Notes under the pieces: model-generated | Database searches by the model: none | What the model saw: the letters and a program-made list of their open reading frames with translations, nothing else | Told to the model about the DNA's origin: nothing | Program-made: the position numbers and the translations under genes | In this document: one piece after another, positions 7,888-15,149 of the stretch | Numbering within the stretch: position 1 is the first letter of the stretch | How the letters are laid out: each line of letters opens with the position of its first letter | Assembly: GCA_937907215.1 (NCBI GenBank) | Contig: CALESG010000157.1 | Location: 1 to 15,864, forward strand | Reading direction: 5' to 3' | Source: an uncultured Ruminococcus sp. | Lineage (GTDB): Bacteria; Bacillota; Clostridia; Oscillospirales; Ruminococcaceae | DNA length: 15,864 bases

Positions 7888-8322
7888 TTATTTCTTAGCC
7901 TGCTCTTTCAAAAGGTCACGAATTTCAGTAAGCAGCAGTTCTTCTTTTGAAGGCTTTGGAGGAGCTGGTTTATCTTCCTTCTTACGGCGAAAACTGTTGA
8001 TAACCTTAACAACAATAAATACACATATCGCTGTCAACAAGAAATTGATAACAGCCTGTATAAACATTCCAATAGCAATATTTGCATCACCAACTGTTAC
8101 GCTTATACCGGCAAAGTTGATTCCTCCGATTACCAGTCCGATAAGAGGAGTAAAGATGTTTTCTACAAGAGATGTAACAATTGCAGTAAATGCAGATCCT
8201 ACGATCAAACCTACTGCCATATCAAGTACATTGCCCTTGGAAATAAACTCCTTGAACTCGGACACTATTCCCTTTGTCTTCTCCTTCACACTCTTTTTCT
8301 GGTCTTTAATTTCGTCATCCAT
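7888..8322 (-). CDS. mscL: Large-conductance mechanosensitive channel
   Basis: Membrane channel that opens under extreme membrane tension to release solutes during hypo-osmotic shock. The 144-residue protein has the MscL pattern: an amphipathic N-terminal helix (EFKEFISKGNVLDMAVGLIVG) leading into TM1, a periplasmic loop around GGINFAGISVTVGDANIAIG, TM2 (FIQAVINFLLTAICVFIVVKVIN), and a charged C-terminal helix preceded by a Pro-rich linker (PAPPKP). The frame stays open upstream, but AAAGGAAG (8330-8337) clearly selects the ATG at 8322. It follows the carboxypeptidase gene on the same strand with a 75-nt gap holding a long hairpin, so it may be co-transcribed or independent. Confidence 0.96.
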   Translation of the reverse strand: MDDEIKDQKKSVKEKTKGIVSEFKEFISKGNVLDMAVGLIVGSAFTAIVTSLVENIFTPLIGLVIGGINFAGISVTVGDANIAIGMFIQAVINFLLTAICVFIVVKVINSFRRKKEDKPAPPKPSKEELLLTEIRDLLKEQAKK

Positions 8323-8355
8323 GTTTTTTCTTCCTTTCAAATAAATTTTTATGTA

Positions 8356-8395
8356 CTGTAGTTCTGATTCGCATGGCGGCAAATCAGAATTACAG
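8356..8395 (-). repeat. 40-bp imperfect palindrome between the carboxypeptidase gene and mscL
   Basis: CTGTAGTTCTGATT (8356-8369) and AATCAGAATTACAG (8382-8395) are complementary at 13 of 14 positions around a 12-nt loop. In minus-strand RNA the odd pair is an A-C mismatch; in plus-strand RNA it is a G-U wobble. It begins two bases after the carboxypeptidase stop. No U tract follows on the minus strand, so it is either a non-canonical terminator, an mRNA 3'-end stabiliser for the carboxypeptidase, or a leader structure for mscL. Confidence 0.5.
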
Positions 8396-8397
8396 AT

Positions 8398-9666
8398 TTA
8401 ACCTACAGCCGGTACTGTTGTTGTTTCAGAAGATCCATAGTCCTCGTCATCATTTTTAACTACATCGCCGTATTCATCTGTGATTATACCAACAGTATCA
8501 TCTTTAGAATTTGTAACCACATTACCATACTCATCTGTAGTTATACCGGTAATATCCTCAGCTGGTGTTGTGTAGGAAACAAGTTCCCTCTTTTCCTTTA
8601 AATCAATTGTAACAATAAATCCATCAGAATTATTGCCGGAAATCGTATATGGCTTATCTGATATAAGAGGAACATATGTTACAGACTTTTCAGTTTCGGC
8701 AGGAACATAGTAAACTGCATAAGCCTCTCCATCACTATCAACTATTTCAAACGGTGAATCAGCATTATAGTTCTTAATTTCATCCATATATTCTTCATAG
8801 CAGATTCCCTTCTGCATGATGTAGTAAGCGTGCGGCTTGCCAACATAACGATAATGCCATGACTCATACTGTATCTTTGTGATTTCAGTCTTATCAGAAG
8901 GATACCTGAGAATATAGCCATAATCAGCACAATGGTCATCTATCCATTCATAATCGCCAGTTCCGTCATAATCGCCGGAAGTACCGTCATCAAAAAACAA
9001 TGAAAAATCAAGCGCATAGCCAGATTCATGTTCACTATGTCCCGGCAAAGCAACAAGTGTAGATGTATCAAGACCTGTTCTCTCAAGGTCTTCATCATAA
9101 AGTGCCTGCTGCTGTTCCAAAGTTCTGAATCCTGCAACAATAAGAATATCATTATGACCGGTCTCTTCATAAAATGCATTAAGCATATTATTAAGCGGTT
9201 CTACAGCTTCACTTTGCAAACCTATTTCCATGCCGCTTACACTATATGATTCATTCTTTTCATCATAAAGTGTTACAATATCTGCATCACTGCCGTTTTT
9301 AAATGGATAATCCTCATTTACAAGAATCATACAACCCTTAAAGACGTCATCATTATTCACAGTTATGATCTCATAGTTATTTGCACTAGGTTTTTCCGTA
9401 GATTCTACTGCATCTTCACCGCTGACATCTGTTGTCTTTACATCACCAATAGGTTCTTCTCCTGTTAAATGATTAACTGAAACCATATCATTAACCAAAG
9501 GATAACCAACGGCTGCCGCAAAGCAGCCAAAAACTACTATTGCAGCAAACACATCTATTACTTTACGTACCCTGCGTTTCTTTTTCTTTTTCTTTATTGC
9601 CTTACGAATCTCATCTTTTTTGACCTGCTGTTTTTTATTAGCAGATTCACTACTCTTTTTACCCAA
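8398..9666 (-). CDS. Membrane-anchored M15/VanY-type D,D-carboxypeptidase
   Basis: Predicted zinc peptidase trimming the terminal D-Ala of peptidoglycan stem peptides outside the membrane. Numbering from an ATG at 9675: a Lys/Arg-rich cytoplasmic segment (19-38), one membrane anchor (39-61), a spacer, the M15B catalytic domain (about 150-295), and a C-terminal extension (296-425). Zinc and catalytic residues are visible: H216 and D223 in SEHESGYALD, and E271 and H274 in ESWH. The acidic tail carries a duplicated motif, GITTDEYGNVV and GIITDEYGDVV. The ribosome binding site GGAAAGGAG directly abuts the ATG at 9675 with no spacing. A TTG three codons on, at 9666, has an ideal 8-nt spacing, so I prefer TTG as the start. 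Without van genes nearby, wall maturation is likelier than vancomycin resistance. Confidence 0.88.
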   Translation of the reverse strand: MGKKSSESANKKQQVKKDEIRKAIKKKKKKRRVRKVIDVFAAIVVFGCFAAAVGYPLVNDMVSVNHLTGEEPIGDVKTTDVSGEDAVESTEKPSANNYEIITVNNDDVFKGCMILVNEDYPFKNGSDADIVTLYDEKNESYSVSGMEIGLQSEAVEPLNNMLNAFYEETGHNDILIVAGFRTLEQQQALYDEDLERTGLDTSTLVALPGHSEHESGYALDFSLFFDDGTSGDYDGTGDYEWIDDHCADYGYILRYPSDKTEITKIQYESWHYRYVGKPHAYYIMQKGICYEEYMDEIKNYNADSPFEIVDSDGEAYAVYYVPAETEKSVTYVPLISDKPYTISGNNSDGFIVTIDLKEKRELVSYTTPAEDITGITTDEYGNVVTNSKDDTVGIITDEYGDVVKNDDEDYGSSETTTVPAVG

Positions 9667-9719
9667 ACCGAACATCTCCTTTCCGGATCAGCACTATTCA
9701 TCTAATATCTAATAATATT

Positions 9720-9748
9720 ATTATACCACACACTTTATAAAATGAAAA
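9720..9748 (-). promoter_or_regulatory. Sigma-A promoter for the carboxypeptidase gene
   Basis: On the minus strand, -10 TATAAT (9720-9725) preceded by TGG (extended -10) lies 17 bp from a weaker -35 TTTTCA (9743-9748). The expected start is about 45-50 nt before the gene. Confidence 0.65.
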
Positions 9749-9961
9749 GAGCTTTTTGACGATTTTCAAACTTTTTTAATGAAATCTAATGAAAAAAGTA
9801 TATTTAAAGCACTAACTAAGCGATCACCTTTTATAATAAACCTATAACAAGCTTCACTTACATTACTTACATTACTTTTATCATAAGTTACAATACTTTC
9901 GCCACATAGGACGAAAAAATGAAAAAGGTAACGATTTTTAATTAAACTGCACATATTAAGA
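9749..9961. other. Non-coding spacer with no recognised gene
   Basis: AT-rich gap between the divergent carboxypeptidase and transporter promoters. The only structure I see is a perfect 9-bp tandem duplication, ACTTACATT twice (9856-9873), which could be an operator or chance. A 62-codon minus-strand frame here has no ribosome binding site and no recognisable protein features. Confidence 0.5.
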
Positions 9962-9990
9962 TTGACAATTTATAATGTATATGGTATAAT
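9962..9990 (+). promoter_or_regulatory. Consensus sigma-A promoter for the AAE-family transporter
   Basis: Perfect -35 TTGACA (9962-9967), 17-bp spacer ending in TGG, and perfect -10 TATAAT (9985-9990). Transcription is expected to begin near 9996-9998, giving a structured leader of about 104 nt. Confidence 0.9.
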
Positions 9991-9996
9991 TTTCAA

Positions 9997-10103
9997 GGCT
10001 TTTAGGCAGAATATTGTTATAAATCAAGACATATCGGAAAGCGATACGCAGCGTTTTCCGGTATGCCTTGAAACAAATTTTATTTGAAAAGGAGAGGCAT
10101 ATG
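9997..10103 (+). promoter_or_regulatory. Structured 5' leader with a possible start-codon-sequestering stem
   Basis: A 13-bp helix (10031-10043 with 10052-10064, two G-U pairs, 8-nt loop) dominates the leader. TATGCCT (10062-10068) can pair with AGGCATA (10095-10101); G-U pairs extend this to nine, covering the A and U of the start codon and abutting the AAGGAG. The same TGCCT can instead pair with an upstream AGGCA (10004-10008), or through GCCTTGAA (10065-10072) with TTCAAGGC (9992-9999), part of which lies before the likely transcription start. CAAAT/ATTTG forms a small hairpin before the ribosome binding site. Mutually exclusive pairings around the AUG suggest translational control; no known riboswitch class is recognised. 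Confidence 0.5.
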
Positions 10104-11348
10104 AAATTTGAATTTTTAGAAGCCGCTGGTACGCATATTTTCAATATGAAAGCTATGGCTATTGTGCTGTTTTTCATATTCGCTATAATCGTTATCGGCT
10201 ATCTCATAGGTAAAATTACAATCAAGGGTGTATCTCTTGGTACTGCTGCGATATTCCTTGTAGCACTGTTCGCAGGTCACTTCAATGGTATTATGACTGC
10301 TGAAGGCGGAATGTGGGCAGATAGTGCTGGAACTATTGCAGATTATCTTAAACTTGTACAAAATCTTGGTCTTGTACTGTTCGTTTCATCAGTTGGCTTG
10401 ATCGCAGGTCCAAGTTTCTTCAAAAATCTTAAGAAGAACGCCACATCTTATGTACTGCTCGGTGCTATTATAATTCTTACAGGTGCTGGCTGCTGTGCAC
10501 TTATCACAATTTTTGTTCCGGATATGAATTCTGCTATGGCAACTGGACTTCTTTCTGGTTCTCTTACAAGTACACCTGCATTTGCTGCGGCTCAGGGTGC
10601 TCTTGAAAGCGTTATTTCCGAAGAACAATTCAAACAGATCTCTGTAGGTCATGGTGTTGCATATCCATTCGGTGTAATCGGTGTTGTTCTGTTCGTTCAA
10701 ATCATACCACGAATCCTGAAAGCCAATATGGATGATGAACGTGCTAAACTTACAATCGCAAATGATAATGATGCTAAATCTAAAAAGCAGGTAAAGCTTT
10801 TTGAAATGGACAAGTTTGGTTTAGGTGCATTTGCACTTGTTATTATGGTTGGTCTGCTGCTTGGTTCAATCAATATTCCTCTTGGTCACGGCAACTCATT
10901 CAACCTTGGTACAACAGGCGGTCCTTTGATAATGGGTCTGATATTCGGTCACTTTGGCAGAATCGGCAAGCTTAGCCTGAAGGTTAATGAACATATGCTG
11001 AGCATATTCCAGGAACTCGGTCTTGTACTCTTCCTGATTGGTGCAGGTGTTGACGGTGGTGCTGGATTTGTTGATACACTGGCTGAATACGGTCCGTTGC
11101 TCTTTGTATGGGGTGCTATTATGACATTGATCCCAATGCTCATTGGCTTCTTCTTTGCAAAATATGTTCTTAAGCTCAGCTTATTCAACAACCTAGGTTC
11201 TATCTGTGGTGGTATGACAAGTACACCAGCTCTTGGTTCATTGATCGCTATGACAGGTACTTCAAACGTTGCATCTGCATATGCAGCAACTTATCCTATC
11301 GCTTTGATACTTGTTGTTTTCTTAACACAATTCCTGACATATCTTTAA
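10101..11348 (+). CDS. Aspartate-alanine exchanger (AAE) family transporter lacking RCK domains
   Basis: Polytopic membrane transporter, probably for an amino acid or dicarboxylate; the substrate is not readable from sequence. The 415 residues form two homologous halves. Each has a GLVLF segment (QNLGLVLFVSSVG; QELGLVLFLIGAG) and a re-entrant-like TSTPA motif (GSLTSTPAFAAA; GGMTSTPALGSL), the hallmark of the Asp-Al_Ex fold. Classical AspT-type proteins carry two RCK/TrkA-C domains between the halves and are about 560 residues. Here the linker is only some 40 hydrophilic residues. A TTG at 10068 extends the frame, but AAAAGGAG (10087-10094) selects the ATG at 10101. It is monocistronic, with its own promoter and terminator. 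Confidence 0.82.
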   Translation: MKFEFLEAAGTHIFNMKAMAIVLFFIFAIIVIGYLIGKITIKGVSLGTAAIFLVALFAGHFNGIMTAEGGMWADSAGTIADYLKLVQNLGLVLFVSSVGLIAGPSFFKNLKKNATSYVLLGAIIILTGAGCCALITIFVPDMNSAMATGLLSGSLTSTPAFAAAQGALESVISEEQFKQISVGHGVAYPFGVIGVVLFVQIIPRILKANMDDERAKLTIANDNDAKSKKQVKLFEMDKFGLGAFALVIMVGLLLGSINIPLGHGNSFNLGTTGGPLIMGLIFGHFGRIGKLSLKVNEHMLSIFQELGLVLFLIGAGVDGGAGFVDTLAEYGPLLFVWGAIMTLIPMLIGFFFAKYVLKLSLFNNLGSICGGMTSTPALGSLIAMTGTSNVASAYAATYPIALILVVFLTQFLTYL

Positions 11349-11390
11349 TCAATATTAAATTAAAAAGCATATAAATATTCTGTCTATATT

Positions 11391-11427
11391 AAAAAAACGG
11401 CGTTTGTATTTACAGCGTCGTTTTTTT
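11391..11427 (+). terminator. Intrinsic terminator after the AAE-family transporter
   Basis: AAAACGGCG (11394-11402) pairs with CGTCGTTTT (11416-11424) with one G-U wobble. A small TGTA/TACA hairpin sits inside the loop, and a run of seven T follows. It begins about 43 nt after the stop. Confidence 0.88.
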
Positions 11428-11495
11428 GTTTTTTGTTGAAGTGCATAAATAATATATACTTTTTTTGTCATAATAACAAAAATATCAAAGACTGC

Positions 11496-11524
11496 TTGAC
11501 AATTTAAATAATATTTGGTAAAAT
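11496..11524 (+). promoter_or_regulatory. Sigma-A promoter for the sodium:solute symporter
   Basis: Perfect -35 TTGACA (11496-11501), 17-bp spacer ending TGG, -10 TAAAAT (11519-11524). The expected start is near 11531, giving a leader of about 60 nt. Confidence 0.85.
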
Positions 11525-11549
11525 AAATATGCTTTTATCGCTTTAGGCA

Positions 11550-11563
11550 TTTAAAGCTTTAAA
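11550..11563 (+). promoter_or_regulatory. 14-bp perfect palindrome in the symporter leader
   Basis: TTTAAAGCTTTAAA reads the same on both strands and lies about 20 nt after the expected transcription start. It could be a roadblock operator for a dimeric repressor. It is AT-rich, so chance occurrence is possible. Confidence 0.3.
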
Positions 11564-11582
11564 TTATTAAAACATGAAAGGA

Positions 11583-11611
11583 GCAATTGTAATGGTAGGT
11601 ATTACAATTGC
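11583..11611 (+). promoter_or_regulatory. Perfect 11-bp hairpin enclosing the symporter start codon
   Basis: GCAATTGTAAT (11583-11593) and ATTACAATTGC (11601-11611) are exact complements with a 7-nt loop (GGTAGGT). The stem takes in the last G of the AAAGGAG ribosome binding site and the A and U of the AUG at 11592; the G of the AUG is in the loop. In mRNA this should hinder initiation unless melted or bound, so it is a candidate translational control element. Confidence 0.6.
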
Positions 11612-13136
11612 GATGCTTGCAGTTTACATAGTAGTAATGCTTGGCATCGGAATTTACACATCAAGAAAAACAAAATCCGTAAGTGATTTCGTACTTGGCG
11701 GACGTGGAGTAGGCTCTTGGCTGACAGCTTTTGCCTATGGCACATCATATTTTTCAGCAGTAGTATTTATAGGATATGCTGGACAATTTGGCTGGAGCTA
11801 TGGTATTTCTGCCGCATGGATAGGCGTTGGCAATGCTATACTCGGAAGTGCATTAGCATGGATCGTACTTGGCAAACGAACACGTATGATGACAAAACAT
11901 CTTAATGCTAAAACAATGCCTGAATATTTTGAAAAAAGATTTGATTCAAAGGGACTTAAGATCGCAGCTGCTTTGATCGTATTTATATTTTTAATTCCTT
12001 ACACAGCTTCTGTATATAATGGACTCTCACGTTTATTTACAATGGCTCTGGGTCTTGAATCAGAATTTTCATATAAAATGATAATCGTAGCCATGGCTTT
12101 TATTACTGCTATATATGTAATACTCGGAGGATATACCGCAACTGCACTTAATGACTTTGTACAGGGAATTGTAATGCTTATAGGTATTATAGCTGTAGTT
12201 GCATGTGTAATCAACGGACAAGGCGGTTTGAGCGAAGCTGTATCAAGAATGGCCGATATTGAAACTCCAATAGTTGCAAAGGGTGAATTCGCAAGCTTAT
12301 TTGGACCAGATCCAATAAATCTTATTGGCGTAATAATACTTACATCGCTTGGTACATGGGGACTTCCTCAGATGGTACATAAATTCTATGCTATCAAAGA
12401 CAATGACGCTATTAAAAAGGGTACTATTATTTCTACAATATTTGCCCTTGTAGTAGCCGGCGGTTCTTACCTTATGGGCGGATTTGACCGTTTGTATAAT
12501 ACTGTACCAGAAGGCGAAGCTCCTGTATTCGATTCTATGGTTCCTACAATGCTTGAAAAAGCTCTGCCTGACCTGCTTATTGGTCTTGTAGTAGTACTCG
12601 TTCTTTCTGCATCAATGTCCACACTGTCATCTTTGGTTCTTACATCAAGCTCCACTCTTACAATCGACTTTGTAAAGCCGAAGCTTAAGAAAGAAAATGA
12701 AAAAAGCGAAATACTCATAATGCGTATATTCATTGCAATATTCTTGCTTATCTCTGTTGTAATTGCATTTAATAAAAATGCATCTATCACAACTCTTATG
12801 TCATATTCATGGGGTGCATTAGCAGGTGCTTTCCTTGGTCCATTTATGATCGGACTTTTCAGCAAAAAAACAACAAAGGCTGCCGTATGGACAAGCTTTA
12901 TAATAGGAATAGGACTTACAGTACTTCATATGTTCTTCCTCGGATTTGGTTTGTTCCCGGAACTGAAAGCAACTGTTGCCGGTCTTTGTCCGCTCAATCT
13001 TGCTTCACCTATAAACCTCGGTGCTATAGTAATGATCCTGTCAATTATAATTGTACCGGTAGTTAGTGCATTTACAAAAAAACCAGATGCAAAATATGTA
13101 GAAAACATTTTCCAGTGCTATACTAAAGAAGATTAA
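11592..13136 (+). CDS. Sodium:solute symporter (SSS family)
   Basis: Secondary transporter using the sodium gradient to import a small solute such as proline, pantothenate or another organic substrate; the substrate cannot be fixed from sequence. The 514 residues give about 12-13 hydrophobic spans. Family features in order: an N-terminal span followed by SDFVLGGRGVGSWLTA, GTSYFSAVVFIGYAG (sodium-site region of the first repeated core helix), YVILGGYTATALNDFVQG, and SASMSTLSSLVLTSSS (sodium-binding Ser/Thr helix). An ATG 18 nt upstream lies before the AAAGGAG (11577-11583), so the ATG at 11592 is the start. Its own promoter and terminator make it a single-gene unit. Confidence 0.9.
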   Translation: MVGITIAMLAVYIVVMLGIGIYTSRKTKSVSDFVLGGRGVGSWLTAFAYGTSYFSAVVFIGYAGQFGWSYGISAAWIGVGNAILGSALAWIVLGKRTRMMTKHLNAKTMPEYFEKRFDSKGLKIAAALIVFIFLIPYTASVYNGLSRLFTMALGLESEFSYKMIIVAMAFITAIYVILGGYTATALNDFVQGIVMLIGIIAVVACVINGQGGLSEAVSRMADIETPIVAKGEFASLFGPDPINLIGVIILTSLGTWGLPQMVHKFYAIKDNDAIKKGTIISTIFALVVAGGSYLMGGFDRLYNTVPEGEAPVFDSMVPTMLEKALPDLLIGLVVVLVLSASMSTLSSLVLTSSSTLTIDFVKPKLKKENEKSEILIMRIFIAIFLLISVVIAFNKNASITTLMSYSWGALAGAFLGPFMIGLFSKKTTKAAVWTSFIIGIGLTVLHMFFLGFGLFPELKATVAGLCPLNLASPINLGAIVMILSIIIVPVVSAFTKKPDAKYVENIFQCYTKED

Positions 13137-13161
13137 AATTTATTAAAATATACAGCAAACA

Positions 13162-13200
13162 AGCTGCTGCAAGTTTAAACCTTGCAGCAGCTATTTTTTA
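13162..13200 (+). terminator. Strong intrinsic terminator after the symporter
   Basis: AGCTGCTGCAAG (13162-13173) pairs perfectly over 12 bp with CTTGCAGCAGCT (13181-13192) around a 7-nt loop, followed by ATTTTTTA. It lies between the convergent symporter and Rrf2 genes and may also stop minus-strand transcripts, though that side has a poorer U tract. Confidence 0.93.
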
Positions 13201-13203
13201 TCT

Positions 13204-13611
13204 CTATTCTTTTTTCATAAGATCAGCTATCGTTATGCCATCAAAATATTCATTTGCAATCTTTTGAAATCCCTGCCACATATTTAACGTCCTGCATTCT
13301 TTAGCTTTATCACATATATCTGCATCATTTGCTAAACAAGCTACAGGTGAAAGATTACCCTCTGTAAGCCTTAGAACCTCGCCTACTGTATACTCATCAG
13401 GATGCCTTACAAGCTTATAGCCGCCGCCTTTTCCATGTACACCTACAATAAGATCATTCTTAGTTAAAGCCGGAAGTATTCTTTCTAAATACTTCAAAGA
13501 TATATCTTGACGTAACGCAACGTCTTTCATAGGAATATATTTGCCATCATCATTTTCAGCTAGATCTATCATGACTCTAAGTGCATATCTTCCTCTTGTG
13601 GAAATCATCAT
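13204..13611 (-). CDS. Rrf2-family transcriptional regulator (CymR/IscR-like)
   Basis: DNA-binding winged-helix regulator. The 135 residues match the family: MISTRGRYALRVMIDLA opening helix, a recognition region around ISLKYLERILPALTKNDLI, the wing GKGGGYKL, then the conserved EVLRLTEG helix. Three cysteines, C92, C100 and C106 (C-x7-C-x5-C), sit where iron-sulfur Rrf2 proteins such as IscR hold their ligands, so a cluster is possible though the spacing differs slightly. A GTG at 13623 is in frame, but AGGTG lies 9 nt before the ATG at 13611. It is downstream of metY on the same strand, which suggests sulfur or cysteine control; whether it is a CymR-type or an IscR-type protein is inference. 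Confidence 0.88.
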   Translation of the reverse strand: MMISTRGRYALRVMIDLAENDDGKYIPMKDVALRQDISLKYLERILPALTKNDLIVGVHGKGGGYKLVRHPDEYTVGEVLRLTEGNLSPVACLANDADICDKAKECRTLNMWQGFQKIANEYFDGITIADLMKKE

Positions 13612-13706
13612 ATTTTCTTTCACCTGCCTTTATATCAATTTGAAACTCTATCTTTTATCGAACCTGCGGGATTTAAATATTCAGGCTTTGCATAAATTTT
13701 TGCTTT

Positions 13707-13742
13707 AAGTTCAAGTGACTTTTAAATATTTTAAAGTTCAAG
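13707..13742. repeat. Direct repeats in the metY-rrf2 spacer (possible operator)
   Basis: AAGTTCAAG occurs at 13707-13715 and 13734-13742, a period of 27 bp, close to two and a half helical turns. Between them ACTTTTAAATATTTTAAAGT is a near palindrome. The repeats lie about 100-130 bp upstream of the rrf2 start. A clear promoter for rrf2 was not found in this 198-nt spacer, so autoregulation is only a possibility. Confidence 0.35.
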
Positions 13743-13809
13743 CAAATGTGTTTTAACAATGATCAGTTTTGCTGATGTATATATTTTTTCCTTAATATCT
13801 TAATATTAT

Positions 13810-15093
13810 TTACTTTATAGCGTCAAAACCACGCTGTAAGTCTGCAATAATATCATCAATATTTTCTGTTCCTATAGACAAACGAATCGTATTCGGCTTA
13901 ATATTTTGTTCTTCAAGTTCCGCTTCATTAAGCTGACTGTGCGTTGTTGTAGCCGGATGAATAACAAGGCTCTTTAAGTCTGCCACATTTGCAAGAAGTG
14001 AAAAAATCTCTAAATTATCTATAAACTTATGTGCCTCTTTAACTCCGCCCTTTATTTCAAAAGTAAATATAGAACCGCCGCCATTTGGAAAGTATCTCTC
14101 ATAAAGTTCATGGTCAGGATTATCAGGCAGTGACGGATGATTTACCCTGTCTACCAAAGGATGATTATTAAGAAATTCTACAACTTTTTTTGCATTTTCA
14201 ATGTGTCTTTCAATTCTCAGTGACAATGTTTCCACGCCCTGTAAAAGCAAAAACGCTGAAAACGGTGATATAGTTGCTCCCATATCACGCAGAAGTATTG
14301 CTCTTATATATGTTACAAATGCTGATGCACCCGCCGCCTTTGTAAATGATACGCCGTGATAGCTGGGATTAGGTGCGGAAATTGCAGGGTATTTACCAGA
14401 TGCTTCCCAATCAAATTTGCCAGAATCAACGATTATACCACCAAGAGTAGTTCCATGTCCGCCTATAAACTTAGTAGCTGAATGAACTACTATATCTGCA
14501 CCATGTTCAATTGGTCTTATAAGATACGGAGTACCAAATGTATTGTCAACTACCAATGGAATACCGTGCTTATGAGCCAGCTCAGCAAGTGCATCAATAT
14601 CCGGAATATCACTATTCGGATTACCTAAAGTTTCAATATATATAGCTCTTGTGTTCTCCTTTATAGCGTTTTCTACATCCTCAAGATTGTGGATATTAAC
14701 AAAGCTTGCTGTAACGCCAAAATTTGGCAGCGTATGCTCCAAAAGATTATAACTGCCGCCATAAATTGTCTTTTGTGCGACTATATGACCACCATTTTGA
14801 GCAAGTGCTTCTATAGTATATGTAATAGCAGCCGCACCGGATGCTACAGCTAATGCTGCTGTACCGCCCTCAAGAGCTGCTATACGCTTTTCAAAAACAT
14901 CTTGCGTTGAGTTTGTAAGTCTTCCATAAATATTTCCTGCATCAGAAAGATTAAATCTCGCCGCTGCATGTTCGCAATTATGAAAAACATAAGATGTAGT
15001 TTGATAAATCGGTACTGCACGAGAATCGGTTGCTGGATCTGGATCTTCCTGTCCAACATGAAGCTGTAATGTTTCAAATTTAAAATTAGCCAT
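13810..15093 (-). CDS. metY: O-acetylhomoserine sulfhydrylase (MetY)
   Basis: PLP enzyme that joins O-acetylhomoserine and sulfide to give homocysteine for methionine synthesis; some members also act on O-acetylserine. The 427-residue length is that of MetY, longer than the roughly 380-400 of MetB/MetC. It opens with FETLQLHVGQEDPDPATDSRAVPIYQTTSY, then IYGRLTNST, the cofactor-contacting VDNTFGTPY, and the PLP lysine K208 in HSATKFIGGHG. The C-terminal SLLANVADLKSLVIHPATTTH segment is typical of the O-acetylhomoserine branch. A TTG at 15111 is in frame, but AAAGGAAAG (15101-15108) fits the ATG at 15093. It has a consensus promoter with a leader of about 183 nt and is followed by an Rrf2 regulator. 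Confidence 0.95.
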   Translation of the reverse strand: MANFKFETLQLHVGQEDPDPATDSRAVPIYQTTSYVFHNCEHAAARFNLSDAGNIYGRLTNSTQDVFEKRIAALEGGTAALAVASGAAAITYTIEALAQNGGHIVAQKTIYGGSYNLLEHTLPNFGVTASFVNIHNLEDVENAIKENTRAIYIETLGNPNSDIPDIDALAELAHKHGIPLVVDNTFGTPYLIRPIEHGADIVVHSATKFIGGHGTTLGGIIVDSGKFDWEASGKYPAISAPNPSYHGVSFTKAAGASAFVTYIRAILLRDMGATISPFSAFLLLQGVETLSLRIERHIENAKKVVEFLNNHPLVDRVNHPSLPDNPDHELYERYFPNGGGSIFTFEIKGGVKEAHKFIDNLEIFSLLANVADLKSLVIHPATTTHSQLNEAELEEQNIKPNTIRLSIGTENIDDIIADLQRGFDAIK

Positions 15094-15149
15094 AATATAC
15101 TTTCCTTTCAAATTTTAATCTTATCTTAATTAAATTTTAAGCAAAAATT

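Noticed and set aside
8398..9666. VanY as part of a vancomycin-resistance cluster
   Set aside because: No vanS/R/H/A/X-like neighbours; next to mscL, a general wall-remodelling carboxypeptidase is more likely.
9766..10177. Two small minus-strand frames in the carboxypeptidase-transporter gap
   Set aside because: No ribosome binding site or promoter placed for them and no protein-like features; one runs through the transporter promoter and leader.
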